This document shows, piece by piece, positions 25,426 through 32,087 of a stretch of DNA of 32,087 nucleotides (position 1 is the first letter of the stretch; every line of letters starts with the position of its first letter). The DNA comes from T3Sed10-241 sp036796255. GTDB lineage: Bacteria > Bacteroidota > Bacteroidia > Flavobacteriales_D > Cryomorphaceae. The notes under the pieces are model-generated. The model made no database searches. It worked only from the letters and a program-made list of their open reading frames with translations, and was not told the origin of the DNA. Position numbers and translations under genes: made by a program. The stretch is from contig DAIRDH010000040.1 of the NCBI GenBank assembly GCA_036796255.1, forward strand, positions 1 through 32,087, read 5' to 3'.

Positions 25426-26292
25426 ATGGGTTGGTTTAAACGGATGAAAGAGGGCATTACGACCTCGACCAAAGACAAGAAGGAAACGCCTGAAGGCCTG
25501 TGGTATAAGTGCCCCAGCTGCAGTACGGTGGTGAGCACTGATGAGCACCATGAGAACATGTGGGTGTGTGCCAATTGCAACCACCATGAGCGCATTTCGG
25601 CAAGCGATTATTTTGAGCTCTTTTTTGACGACAACAAGTACACAGAATTCAACCGCAGCATGTCTTCAGCTGATCCGCTGAAATTTGAAGACACCAAAAA
25701 GTACACGGAGCGGATCAAGGCCACGCAGAAGAAAACGGAGCTAAAGGATGCCATACGCACCGCTTATGGCAAAATTGACAACAAGCGGGTGGTGATAGCC
25801 GCCATGGATTTCAGCTTTATCGGAGGGTCCATGGGTTCGGTGGTTGGAGAGAAAATATCCAGGGCCATAGACCAGGCCATTAAATTGCATGCGCCGCTCA
25901 TCATCATCAGCAAATCAGGCGGTGCACGCATGATGGAGGCTGGATTCTCCCTAATGCAAATGGCCAAAACTTCGGCCAAGCTCACCCTGCTATCCTCTGC
26001 AAAGCTGCCGTATATCTCTTTGCTCACCGATCCGACTACAGGTGGAGTTACCGCGAGTTTTGCCATGCTGGGCGATCTCAATGTGGCCGAACCAGGGGCT
26101 TTGATCGGCTTTGCCGGTCCGCGCGTGGTGAAAGAAACCATTGGCAAAGATCTGCCCGAAGGTTTTCAAACCAGCGAATTCGTCCTGGAGCACGGTTTCC
26201 TCGATTTTATCGCACACCGCCACCAGCTTAAAGCAAAGTTGGCCCTCGCCATCGACTTATTTATGGAAGAGGATGCAACTGCATCAAAATAA
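25426..26292 (+). CDS. accD: Acetyl-CoA carboxylase carboxyltransferase subunit beta
   Basis: The beta half of the carboxyltransferase that forms malonyl-CoA for fatty-acid synthesis, 288 residues as expected. The N-terminal zinc ribbon is intact (C29 and C32 in 'KCPSCS', C48 and C51 in 'VCANCNHH'). The crotonase-fold core shows 'IISKSGGARMMEAGFSLMQM', which forms the oxyanion hole, and 'LTDPTTGGVTASFAMLGD'. The C-terminal 'GFAGPRVVKETIGKDLPEGF' is a family signature. It acts with AccA (not in the window). The gene has its own promoter, and its stop is 3 bp before the promoter box of rpsO. Confidence 0.97.
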   Translation: MGWFKRMKEGITTSTKDKKETPEGLWYKCPSCSTVVSTDEHHENMWVCANCNHHERISASDYFELFFDDNKYTEFNRSMSSADPLKFEDTKKYTERIKATQKKTELKDAIRTAYGKIDNKRVVIAAMDFSFIGGSMGSVVGEKISRAIDQAIKLHAPLIIISKSGGARMMEAGFSLMQMAKTSAKLTLLSSAKLPYISLLTDPTTGGVTASFAMLGDLNVAEPGALIGFAGPRVVKETIGKDLPEGFQTSEFVLEHGFLDFIAHRHQLKAKLALAIDLFMEEDATASK

Positions 26293-26295
26293 GTG

Positions 26296-26303
26296 TATAT
26301 TTG
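26296..26303 (+). promoter_or_regulatory. Probable rpsO promoter -7 box
   Basis: TATATTTG, an exact TAnnTTTG match 45 bp before the rpsO ATG and just after the accD stop. No clear -33 TTG at 19-21 bp. A leader of about 40 nt would result. Confidence 0.45.
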
Positions 26304-26348
26304 CACCCGCATTTAGACCGCATCACAAACATTTACAAAAATTTTGAC

Positions 26349-26618
26349 ATGTATCTAGCACCAGAAGTAAAAGCAGATATTTTTAAGAAGCACGGCAAGT
26401 CTGAGAAAGACACCGGCTCAGCAGAAGGACAAATTGCCCTTTTCACCCACCGTGTAAACCACCTTACGGAGCACTTGAAGCGCAACCAGAAAGATTACGC
26501 AACAGAGCGTGCACTGGTAGCACTGGTAGGTAAGAGAAGAAGACTTCTGGACTACTTGAAGCACAAAGAAATTGATCGCTACCGAGCGATAATTAAAGAG
26601 TTGGGCATCCGTAAGTAA
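26349..26618 (+). CDS. rpsO: 30S ribosomal protein S15
   Basis: An 89-residue primary 16S rRNA-binding protein of the 30S subunit, exactly the usual length. Family signatures are 'GSAEGQIALFTHRVNHLTEHL' cut to its core 'GQIALFTHRVNHLTEHL', 'ALVALVGKRRRLLDYL' and the end 'YRAIIKELGIRK'. The ATG at 26349 gives the normal N-terminus; the open frame upstream includes the promoter box. rpsO followed by pnp is a widely conserved order in bacteria. A strong terminator separates the two here. Confidence 0.97.
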   Translation: MYLAPEVKADIFKKHGKSEKDTGSAEGQIALFTHRVNHLTEHLKRNQKDYATERALVALVGKRRRLLDYLKHKEIDRYRAIIKELGIRK

Positions 26619-26651
26619 TCGGGTTACCACACTTTTAATAACGTACCGAAG

Positions 26652-26686
26652 AGAGGCAATGGTCAAAATGACCCTTGCCTCTTTTT
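26652..26686 (+). terminator. Terminator between rpsO and pnp
   Basis: Stem AGAGGCAA (26652-26659) with TTGCCTCT (26675-26682), one T/C mismatch, then GGTCA (26661-26665) with TGACC (26669-26673), loop AAA, ending in a run of five T (26682-26686). pnp begins 56 bp later, so pnp must have its own promoter or depend on read-through. Confidence 0.9.
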
Positions 26687-26741
26687 GCTTAAAAGCAAAA
26701 GATTTTTTAAACGATTTTTAATCTCAATACACACGAATACA

Positions 26742-28892
26742 ATGAACTACGAATTAATTTCGAAAACAATCGACCTGGGTGACGGAAAGCCGATCACCAT
26801 TGAAACAGGTAAACTCGCCAAGCAGGCAGATGGATCTGTGATGGTGCGTATGGGCGACACCATGATGCTGGCCACCGTAGTTGCCAACAAAGAAGCCAAA
26901 GAAGGCGTGGACTTTTTGCCACTTACGCTCGACTACCGCGAAAAATATGCCTCTACAGGCCGCTTTCCCGGAGGGTTTTTCAAGCGCGAAGCGCGTCCGA
27001 GCACGGACGAAATCCTGGTAATGCGACTGGTAGACCGCGCCTTGCGTCCGCTTTTCCCAAAAGATTACCACAGTGAAATTCAGGTGATGCTGGCCTTAAT
27101 GTCATCAGACAAGTCCAACATTCCCGACGCTCTCGCTTGCCTTGCAGCTTCAGCTGCTATTGCAGTGTCTGACATTCCTTTCGGCGGCCCCGTAAGTGAA
27201 GTCCGCGTATCGCGCAAGGATGGCAAGTTTATCGTGAACCCTACTTTCGAAGAGCTCGCAGGTAGCGACATGGATATGATGATCGCCGGTACCCTCGATA
27301 GCATCGTGATGGTAGAAGGCGAAATGAAGGAAGTGAGCGAAGACGAAATGGTGGAAGCCATCGAAGTGGCCCACGAAGCCATCAAGAAGCAGTGCCATGC
27401 ACTCAATGAATTGGGTGCGGCTGTCGCCAAAAGTTCACCCAAACGGGAGTACGAGCCAGAAGTAAATGACGAAGCTTTGCGCGGAGCAGTGCATGCACAC
27501 AGCTACCAGGCTTGTTACGACATTGCAAAGAATCCCCTTGGCAAAGAAGAACGCGGCATGGCGTTCAAAGAAGTGCGTGAATCTTTTCTTGAGAAATATC
27601 CTGAAGAGGAGCGCGATGCATTGAAGCCCCTGGTGAAAAAGTATTTTGGCGAAGCCCAAAAGAAAGCCATTCGCGACTTGGTGCTCAATGAGAACACCCG
27701 ACTTGATGGACGCAAAACGGATGAGATTCGCCCCATTTGGTGCGAAGTAGATTACCTTCCAGGTACACACGGTTCTTCCATTTTCACCCGTGGCGAAACC
27801 CAATCGCTGACCACATTGACCCTCGGCTCTAAAATGGATGAGCAGATGATCGATGGCGCTTTGATTCAAGGCAAAGAGAACTTCTTGCTTCATTACAACT
27901 TCCCACCCTTCTCTACAGGTGAAGCTTATCCCCTGAGGGGAACTTCGCGCCGTGAGATTGGTCATGGTAACCTCGCATTGCGCGCTTTGAAGCCCGTAAT
28001 TCCCGGTGCTCCTGAGAATCCTTACACCATTCGTATTGTGAGTGACATTCTCGAGTCCAACGGTTCATCATCTATGGCTACAGTTTGCGCAGGCACACTG
28101 GCCCTGATGGATGGCGGTGTGAAAATCACTGCGCCGGTGTCCGGTATCGCGATGGGCCTTATTTCCGATAAGGAAAGCGGCAAGTACGCAGTACTTTCTG
28201 ACATCCTGGGCGATGAAGATCACCTCGGCGATATGGACTTTAAGATTACTGGTACTTCTAAAGGCATCACGGCTTGCCAAATGGACATCAAAATCCAGGG
28301 CTTGAGCTTTGAAATTTTGAAGAAGGCCCTGTACCAGGCCCGCGACGGCCGCGCCCACATTCTTGGAGAGATGCTCAAGACGCTCGACCAGCCAAGAGAA
28401 GACTACAAGCCACATGCGCCACGCATTGTTTCTTTCGTAATTCCGAAAGACATGATCGGAGCCATCATCGGGCCTGGAGGTAAAATCATCCAGGAAATCC
28501 AGGCCACTACCAACACTGAAATCGTGATTGAAGAAGTGGCTGAAGGTGGAAGGGTTGACATCGTATCGGCCAATAAGGAAGATATCGACGCCGCTGTGAA
28601 GCGCATCAAGGGCATCGCATTCCCTCCATCGGCCGAAGTAGGTCAGGAGTACGAAGGCGTTGTGAAAACCATTATGCCTTACGGTGCCTTCGTTGAAGTG
28701 GTGCCAGGCGTTGATGGACTTTTGCACATTTCCGAATTGGAATGGCGCAAAATAGACAAGGTAGAAGATGTCTTGAAAGAAGGCGAGATGGTCAAATTTA
28801 AAGTTGTGGGCAAAGATCCCAAAACCGGAAAACTCAAACTCTCAAGGAAGGTGCTGCTGCCCCGTCCGGAGCGCGAGCCATCGAATAACTAA
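26742..28892 (+). CDS. pnp: Polyribonucleotide nucleotidyltransferase
   Basis: A 716-residue PNPase, a phosphorolytic 3'-5' exoribonuclease of the RNA degradation machinery. Order of domains: first RNase PH domain (about 10-145), helical linker, second RNase PH domain (about 310-545, with 'ETQSLTTLTLGS' and 'FSTGEAYPLRGTSRREIGHG'), KH domain ('IIGPGGKIIQEI') and C-terminal S1 domain ('YEGVVKTIMPYGAFVEVVPG', 'HISELEW'). I start at the ATG at 26742 ('MNYELISKTIDLGDG'), since the upstream open frame overlaps the rpsO terminator. The leader is A/T-rich without a recognisable TAnnTTTG box. The 3' end is followed by a small hairpin and a large palindrome. Confidence 0.97.
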   Translation: MNYELISKTIDLGDGKPITIETGKLAKQADGSVMVRMGDTMMLATVVANKEAKEGVDFLPLTLDYREKYASTGRFPGGFFKREARPSTDEILVMRLVDRALRPLFPKDYHSEIQVMLALMSSDKSNIPDALACLAASAAIAVSDIPFGGPVSEVRVSRKDGKFIVNPTFEELAGSDMDMMIAGTLDSIVMVEGEMKEVSEDEMVEAIEVAHEAIKKQCHALNELGAAVAKSSPKREYEPEVNDEALRGAVHAHSYQACYDIAKNPLGKEERGMAFKEVRESFLEKYPEEERDALKPLVKKYFGEAQKKAIRDLVLNENTRLDGRKTDEIRPIWCEVDYLPGTHGSSIFTRGETQSLTTLTLGSKMDEQMIDGALIQGKENFLLHYNFPPFSTGEAYPLRGTSRREIGHGNLALRALKPVIPGAPENPYTIRIVSDILESNGSSSMATVCAGTLALMDGGVKITAPVSGIAMGLISDKESGKYAVLSDILGDEDHLGDMDFKITGTSKGITACQMDIKIQGLSFEILKKALYQARDGRAHILGEMLKTLDQPREDYKPHAPRIVSFVIPKDMIGAIIGPGGKIIQEIQATTNTEIVIEEVAEGGRVDIVSANKEDIDAAVKRIKGIAFPPSAEVGQEYEGVVKTIMPYGAFVEVVPGVDGLLHISELEWRKIDKVEDVLKEGEMVKFKVVGKDPKTGKLKLSRKVLLPRPEREPSNN

Positions 28893-28894
28893 TT

Positions 28895-28910
28895 AAGGGA
28901 CATATCCCTT
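28895..28910 (+). other. Small hairpin just after pnp
   Basis: AAGGGA (28895-28900) pairs with TCCCTT (28905-28910), loop CATA, 2 bp after the pnp stop codon. No T run follows, so it is not a typical terminator; it might protect the mRNA end. Confidence 0.4.
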
Positions 28911-28938
28911 GATCGGAGTCTGATCTCATAGCGCTCCA

Positions 28939-28998
28939 AATATAACACTGCACCCGCAATGCTTTTTGTAACCAAAAGCTTGCGGGTGCCGTTATATT
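28939..28998. repeat. 60-nt imperfect palindrome between pnp and rpoD
   Basis: Three stacked stems: AATATAAC (28939-28946) with GTTATATT (28991-28998); GCACCCGCAA (28950-28959) with TTGCGGGTGC (28980-28989); GCTTTT (28961-28966) with AAAAGC (28974-28979). They are joined by an ACT/C internal loop and a single T bulge, and closed by a 7-nt loop. That is 24 base pairs in all. No T run follows on the plus strand. It lies 41 bp before the rpoD ATG, so it could be a 3' end structure of pnp, a leader structure of rpoD, or a mobile palindromic element. Confidence 0.8.
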
Positions 28999-29039
28999 AC
29001 GCGGTCGTTTTAGGCCGATAAAAAGCAGCAAATTTTTCT

Positions 29040-29909
29040 ATGAGACAGTTAAAAATTACAAAACAGGTTACCAACAGGGAGACGGCCTCACTCGACAAGT
29101 ATCTTCAAGAGATAGGCAGGGTAGAGCTGCTTTCAGCTGAAGAGGAAGTCGACCTGGCGAGGCGCATTCGCGAAGGTGACCACAAAGCATTGGAGCGGCT
29201 CACTAAAGCCAATTTGAGGTTTGTAGTGTCCGTTTCGAAACAGTATCAAAATCAGGGGCTCACCTTGTCAGACCTTATCAACGAGGGCAACCTCGGCTTG
29301 ATCAAAGCGGCCCAGCGATTTGATGAAACACGCGGTTTCAAGTTCATTTCTTATGCTGTGTGGTGGATCAGACAATCTATTTTGCAGGCATTGGCCGAGC
29401 AGGCCAGAATTGTGAGACTGCCGCTCAATAAGATAGGATCGATCAATAAAATCAACAAAGCCTTTGCAAGGCTTGAGCAGGAGTACGAAAGGCCTCCTAC
29501 ACCAGCCGAACTTGCGGAAGTACTGGAGATGACCCTTGAAGAGGTGAAGCAATCTCTTGCCAACTCGGGCCGCCACGTCTCTATGGATGCCCCCTTGACG
29601 GAAGACGACAGCTCAAGCGGCAGCATGTACGACGTGCTCATCAGCGCAAGCAGCCCCTCACCTGAGGATGAATTAATGGCGCTCTCTATGCATCAGGAGA
29701 TTGACCGCTCGCTCAATGCGCTCACCATGCGCGAGGCCGATGTCATCAAGCTGTACTTCGGGTTGAGTGGCGACCACGCTTTGACGCTGGAAGAAATTGG
29801 AGAGCGATTTGACCTTACGCGCGAGCGTGTGCGCCAAATCAAGGAGAAAGCATTGAGAAGGCTCAAGCACAATTCGCGCAGCCGACAACTCAAATCCTAT
29901 TTGGGTTAA
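29040..29909 (+). CDS. rpoD: Primary RNA polymerase sigma factor (RpoD/SigA)
   Basis: The housekeeping sigma-70 factor, 289 residues. As usual in Bacteroidota it lacks region 1.1 and begins near region 1.2 ('SLDKYLQEIGRVELLSAEEE'). Region 2 has 'NEGNLGLIKAAQRFDETRGF' and the promoter-melting/-10 reading helix 'FISYAVWWIRQSILQALAEQ'. Region 3 starts at 'VRLPLNKIGSINKI'. Region 4 has the -35-binding helix-turn-helix 'LTLEEIGERFDLTRERVRQI'. It should recognise the TTG / TAnnTTTG promoters found in this window. The ATG directly gives the conserved N-terminus 'MRQLKITKQVTNRE'. The leader contains a long palindrome and no clear TAnnTTTG box. Confidence 0.96.
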   Translation: MRQLKITKQVTNRETASLDKYLQEIGRVELLSAEEEVDLARRIREGDHKALERLTKANLRFVVSVSKQYQNQGLTLSDLINEGNLGLIKAAQRFDETRGFKFISYAVWWIRQSILQALAEQARIVRLPLNKIGSINKINKAFARLEQEYERPPTPAELAEVLEMTLEEVKQSLANSGRHVSMDAPLTEDDSSSGSMYDVLISASSPSPEDELMALSMHQEIDRSLNALTMREADVIKLYFGLSGDHALTLEEIGERFDLTRERVRQIKEKALRRLKHNSRSRQLKSYLG

Positions 29910-29929
29910 CACAATCTTTGAAACAGATC

Positions 29930-29962
29930 AAAAGGGGAGGGCCGGGATGCCTTCCCTTTTTT
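29930..29962 (+). terminator. rpoD terminator
   Basis: Stem AAAAGGGGAGG (29930-29940) with CCTTCCCTTTT (29950-29960), containing one G-T pair, loop of 9 nt, running straight into further T. Located 20 bp after the rpoD stop codon. Confidence 0.88.
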
Positions 29963-29987
29963 GTTTCTTTGCAGTAAATTATCCGCC

Positions 29988-30650
29988 ATGCTTCGAATGA
30001 TAGCCCCGTCGCTGCTCGCAGCCAACTTTGCCCAGCTCGGCAAGGATGTAGAAATGATCAATGAGAGTACAGCCGATTGGTTTCACATTGACGTAATGGA
30101 TGGGGTGTTTGTGCCCAATATTTCATACGGTTTTCCAGTGATTGAGGCCATTCAAAGGCATGCCGCCAAGCCACTCGATGTGCACCTGATGATTGTTGAC
30201 CCCGACCGCTACATCACCCAATTTGCGAAAGCGGGAGCCCAGGTCATCACTGTGCATTACGAGGCCTGCAACCATCTGCACCGCACCGTGCAGGCCATCA
30301 AGGCCGAAGGCATCAAAGCGGGCATAGCGCTTAATCCCCACACCCCCGTTCATTTGCTTGAAGATATTATTGCCGATGTTGACCTCGTGCTCGTCATGTC
30401 AGTGAATCCGGGTTTCGGTGGGCAAAAATTCATTGAAAATACTTACCAGAAGATCGCACAGCTCAAGCAATTGATTGAAAGCAAAGGGGGTGGAGCACTT
30501 ATCGAGGTTGATGGAGGCGTAAACCGCCACAACTCCGCCAAGCTTTACGAGGCTGGTGCCGATGTGCTCGTAGCCGGAAATGCCGTGTTCAGCGCCGCCG
30601 ATCCCCATGCGGAAATCATTCAAATCAGGGGTCAGGAAGCCAAGGTTTAA
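29988..30650 (+). CDS. rpe: Ribulose-phosphate 3-epimerase
   Basis: A 220-residue TIM-barrel enzyme interconverting ribulose-5-phosphate and xylulose-5-phosphate in the pentose phosphate pathway. Signatures in order are 'IAPSLLAANFAQLG', 'WFHIDVMDGVFVPN' (metal ligands His and Asp), 'LDVHLMIVDPDRYI', 'VMSVNPGFGGQKFIE' and 'IEVDGGVN' (catalytic Asp), then 'AGADVLVAGNAVF'. The start is the ATG at 29988; an ATG at 29997 ('MIAPSLL') is also possible. The open frame further upstream runs over the rpoD terminator and is not used. Convergent with the next gene, with 3 bp between stops. Confidence 0.96.
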   Translation: MLRMIAPSLLAANFAQLGKDVEMINESTADWFHIDVMDGVFVPNISYGFPVIEAIQRHAAKPLDVHLMIVDPDRYITQFAKAGAQVITVHYEACNHLHRTVQAIKAEGIKAGIALNPHTPVHLLEDIIADVDLVLVMSVNPGFGGQKFIENTYQKIAQLKQLIESKGGGALIEVDGGVNRHNSAKLYEAGADVLVAGNAVFSAADPHAEIIQIRGQEAKV

Positions 30651-30653
30651 TGC

Positions 30654-31859
30654 CTACTTCACATAGTCACTGAGGTAAGCAAACTTCTCTGTGAGCTTGC
30701 CATCAAGACCCGTTTCCCTGGCGCCTTCAATCACCGCTGAGCTGCGGCCTGAAAGCAATTCGGGAAAAATATTGTCCAGCAGTTCCCTGCCAAAATCGGC
30801 CGAAGCGTCTTTGGGCAGCTCGCAGGGCAAATTGTCCACAGCCATCACCCCGATGGCATCCCGGTTCATGAAATCTGTTTCGGCTTCCGCCAAAGGATCG
30901 TAGCCGTAGAGCGGGTTTTCAATGGTTGAAGGCCGCAGGGTACTCGCCACGGGGCCGTCGATATCACAGCTGATGTCGGCCACAATTTTAATCTTGAAAT
31001 CGCTGCGCTTGGCATCTTCTCTTGTGAAAATATAGGGCGCTCGCTCATCCCAGTAGTGGCAAGAGATGTACATGTCGGCTGCTTGCGCAAAACGCAAAAA
31101 ATTGGATTCAAAAAGTTCGGGTTGGGCGTAAAAGGTCGGGGTGTCGAAGGCTTTGCCATCTTTTCTCTTGTTGTACTCCGTGACCCCGAGCTGGGCAAAC
31201 ACGGGCTCCTCAAAGTCCTGCTTTATAAACTGCTCCGCATCTACCTGCGCAATGTCGAGCAATGCGAGTATTTCAAGTGCACCGCTCGCCACGCGGCCCC
31301 CACCGGTAAGTACGAGTTTGAAATTTTGCGGAAAGCGCACCTTTTTCAATTCCCTCTCCACTTCCTTGCGGTCTTCGCAGAGGTGAGCGGGCTTGAGTTC
31401 ATAGAGACCATGCTTTTTACCGAGCGCGAGCAGGCCATTGTAGCAGCCCACGATGCCCGCATATTTTCCAAAACCGATCAGCCGGCGCCCTTTGGCATCG
31501 GCGAGGAGTTCGTAGTCGATCAGGCTAATTTTTTTCGAAAGTATGGCCTTGAGCAGTCCACTGTTGTAGGGTTGCTGCTTGTAGGTATGCGAAAAGAACA
31601 GGTAGGTTTTATCCGGAATGAGCATTTCCCCGGGAACTTCTTTAACCCCGAGCAGAATGTCGCAATTGCCCAGGTCTTCGCGCAGCGCAATTCCCTCCGC
31701 TTCGTAAGCCGCATCGGGAATGGCCCGAATGGCACTTGGCTGCACATACATCTCCACATTGGGGTAGCTGTTTATGAGCTCCCTGCATTGTCGGGGTGTC
31801 ATGGGCACTCTTTTGTCGGGTGGGTTCTTGCCCTCGCGTATCAGGCCAATTCGGATCAT
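30654..31859 (-). CDS. Saccharopine-dehydrogenase/lysine-ketoglutarate-reductase-like oxidoreductase
   Basis: A 401-residue NAD(P)-dependent enzyme of the alanine dehydrogenase/transhydrogenase-like superfamily. The N-terminal half ('IGLIREGKNPPDKRVPMTPR', 'LLGVKEVPGEMLIPDKTYLF') is the AlaDH/PNT N-domain. A Rossmann dinucleotide loop follows ('LVLTGGGRVASGALEIL'). The C-terminal 'IVADISCDIDGPVASTLRPS' and 'NPLYGYDP' resemble the lysine-forming saccharopine dehydrogenase (LYS1) and the reductase half of animal AASS. A role in lysine or related amino-acid metabolism is likely but unproven; the second (SDH) half is absent and no partner gene is in the window. Monocistronic here, with a 228-bp upstream region rich in repeats. 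Confidence 0.82.
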   Translation of the reverse strand: MIRIGLIREGKNPPDKRVPMTPRQCRELINSYPNVEMYVQPSAIRAIPDAAYEAEGIALREDLGNCDILLGVKEVPGEMLIPDKTYLFFSHTYKQQPYNSGLLKAILSKKISLIDYELLADAKGRRLIGFGKYAGIVGCYNGLLALGKKHGLYELKPAHLCEDRKEVERELKKVRFPQNFKLVLTGGGRVASGALEILALLDIAQVDAEQFIKQDFEEPVFAQLGVTEYNKRKDGKAFDTPTFYAQPELFESNFLRFAQAADMYISCHYWDERAPYIFTREDAKRSDFKIKIVADISCDIDGPVASTLRPSTIENPLYGYDPLAEAETDFMNRDAIGVMAVDNLPCELPKDASADFGRELLDNIFPELLSGRSSAVIEGARETGLDGKLTEKFAYLSDYVK

Positions 31860-31980
31860 TGTATTGAGTAGGTTGGTTCCGCTGGCGAATTTAGGCTTTT
31901 CGATCTTTCTGACCCGTTAATGTGGTAAGTCCTTTCCCATCATTGTAACAACGCGTCCTTGCGGCCGCGTGCTTTTTTCA

Positions 31981-32027
31981 TTCAAAAGTCCTTACAAAAG
32001 GGCTGCGCCGCTTTTGAAGTTTTTTTT
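31981..32027 (+). terminator. Terminator-like hairpin with alternative pairings
   Basis: CTTTTGAA (32011-32018) can pair with TTCAAAAG (31981-31988). Alternatively CTTTTG (32011-32016) pairs with CAAAAG (31995-32000). A run of eight T (32020-32027) follows. No plus-strand gene ends here in the window, so what it terminates is unclear. Confidence 0.5.
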
Positions 32028-32048
32028 GGGGTTACCTTCGGTGATCCC
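32028..32048. other. Nine-base-pair stem-loop after the T run
   Basis: GGGGTTACC (32028-32036) pairs with GGTGATCCC (32040-32048) through seven Watson-Crick and two G-T pairs, with loop TTC. It follows immediately on the terminator-like element. Confidence 0.4.
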
Positions 32049-32087
32049 ACCTGACCCGTGAAGGGAATCAAAAGCCAACGCGTCCTT

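Larger units (their letters stand above)
31909..32087. repeat. Two pairs of short direct repeats at the window end
   Basis: CTGACCCGT occurs at 31909-31917 and 32051-32059. CAACGCGTCCTT occurs at 31949-31960 and 32076-32087, the last 12 bases of the window. The pairs are in the same order, suggesting two degenerate copies of a repeat unit, the second cut by the window edge. No gene seen here. Confidence 0.65.

Noticed and set aside
28068..28727. Minus-strand 219-codon open frame inside pnp
   Set aside because: Overlaps the conserved second RNase PH, KH and S1 region of PNPase; no independent support.
28937..28944. Minus-strand TATATTTG box between pnp and rpoD
   Set aside because: It would read antisense into pnp, has no -33 partner at a suitable distance, and arises partly from the palindrome arm.
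31056..31871. Plus-strand 271-codon open frame opposite the dehydrogenase gene
   Set aside because: Long, but an antisense shadow; the minus strand carries clear enzyme motifs throughout.
1..32087. CRISPR arrays, tRNA/rRNA genes, insertion sequences, prophage, toxin-antitoxin or defence genes
   Set aside because: None recognised on reading both strands; gene content is ordinary housekeeping and envelope functions.

Overview
The window looks like an ordinary chromosomal segment of a Bacteroidota bacterium, most likely Flavobacteriia or a close relative. Four things support this. There are cargo proteins with type IX secretion C-terminal sorting domains of both the short (type A) and the gliding-motility-associated (type B) kinds. 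The primary sigma factor is about 290 residues and lacks region 1.1. There is a TamL-like Omp85 lipoprotein. Several intergenic regions carry the Bacteroidota promoter -7 box TAnnTTTG, and one has a clear -33 TTG at the right spacing. Genes are packed, many with 1-23 bp overlaps, and several seem to start at TTG or GTG.

Layout. (1) 1-5503: a DUF1573 periplasmic protein and D-alanine--D-alanine ligase on the minus strand. Head to head with ddl is a plus-strand operon of a membrane-anchored triple-PASTA protein, a type IX secretion cargo protein and an RluD-type pseudouridine synthase. (2) 5522-12353: a minus-strand menaquinone cluster reading menI-like thioesterase, menF, menD, then menA, menC, menE. 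It is interrupted between menD and menA by one plus-strand gene for a small STAS/SEC14-like protein. menB and menH are not in the window. (3) 12431-16743: an OmpR-type response regulator, an intergenic region with two copies of a terminator-like element, and a TPR gene translationally coupled to an AddB-like PD-(D/E)XK nuclease. (4) 16758-25374: a small unknown ORF, a large secreted PKD-type surface protein, a membrane-anchored unknown, an ElaA-like acetyltransferase, a SRAP (HMCES/YedK) protein, a TrmH-type RNA methyltransferase and TamL. (5) 25426-30650: core genes accD, rpsO, pnp, rpoD and rpe. (6) 30654-32087: a lysine-ketoglutarate-reductase-like dehydrogenase and a repeat- and hairpin-rich end.

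Functional links. The men genes make a nearly complete route from chorismate to demethylmenaquinone, lacking the MenB step here. ddl, the PASTA protein and possibly RluD are the cell-wall/translation set that sits together in this phylum. rpsO-pnp is the widely conserved ribosomal/RNA-decay pair. The sigma factor encoded here is presumably the one that reads the promoters noted throughout.

I found no CRISPR array, transposase, prophage, toxin-antitoxin, defence island, tRNA or rRNA gene, and nothing that I would call a new multi-gene system. The better leads are local: the menB gap with its inserted gene, paired CxxC motifs in the PASTA protein, a 60-nt structured palindrome ahead of rpoD, the duplicated terminator-like element, and the repeats at the right end. 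No stretch over 300 bases is without a gene.
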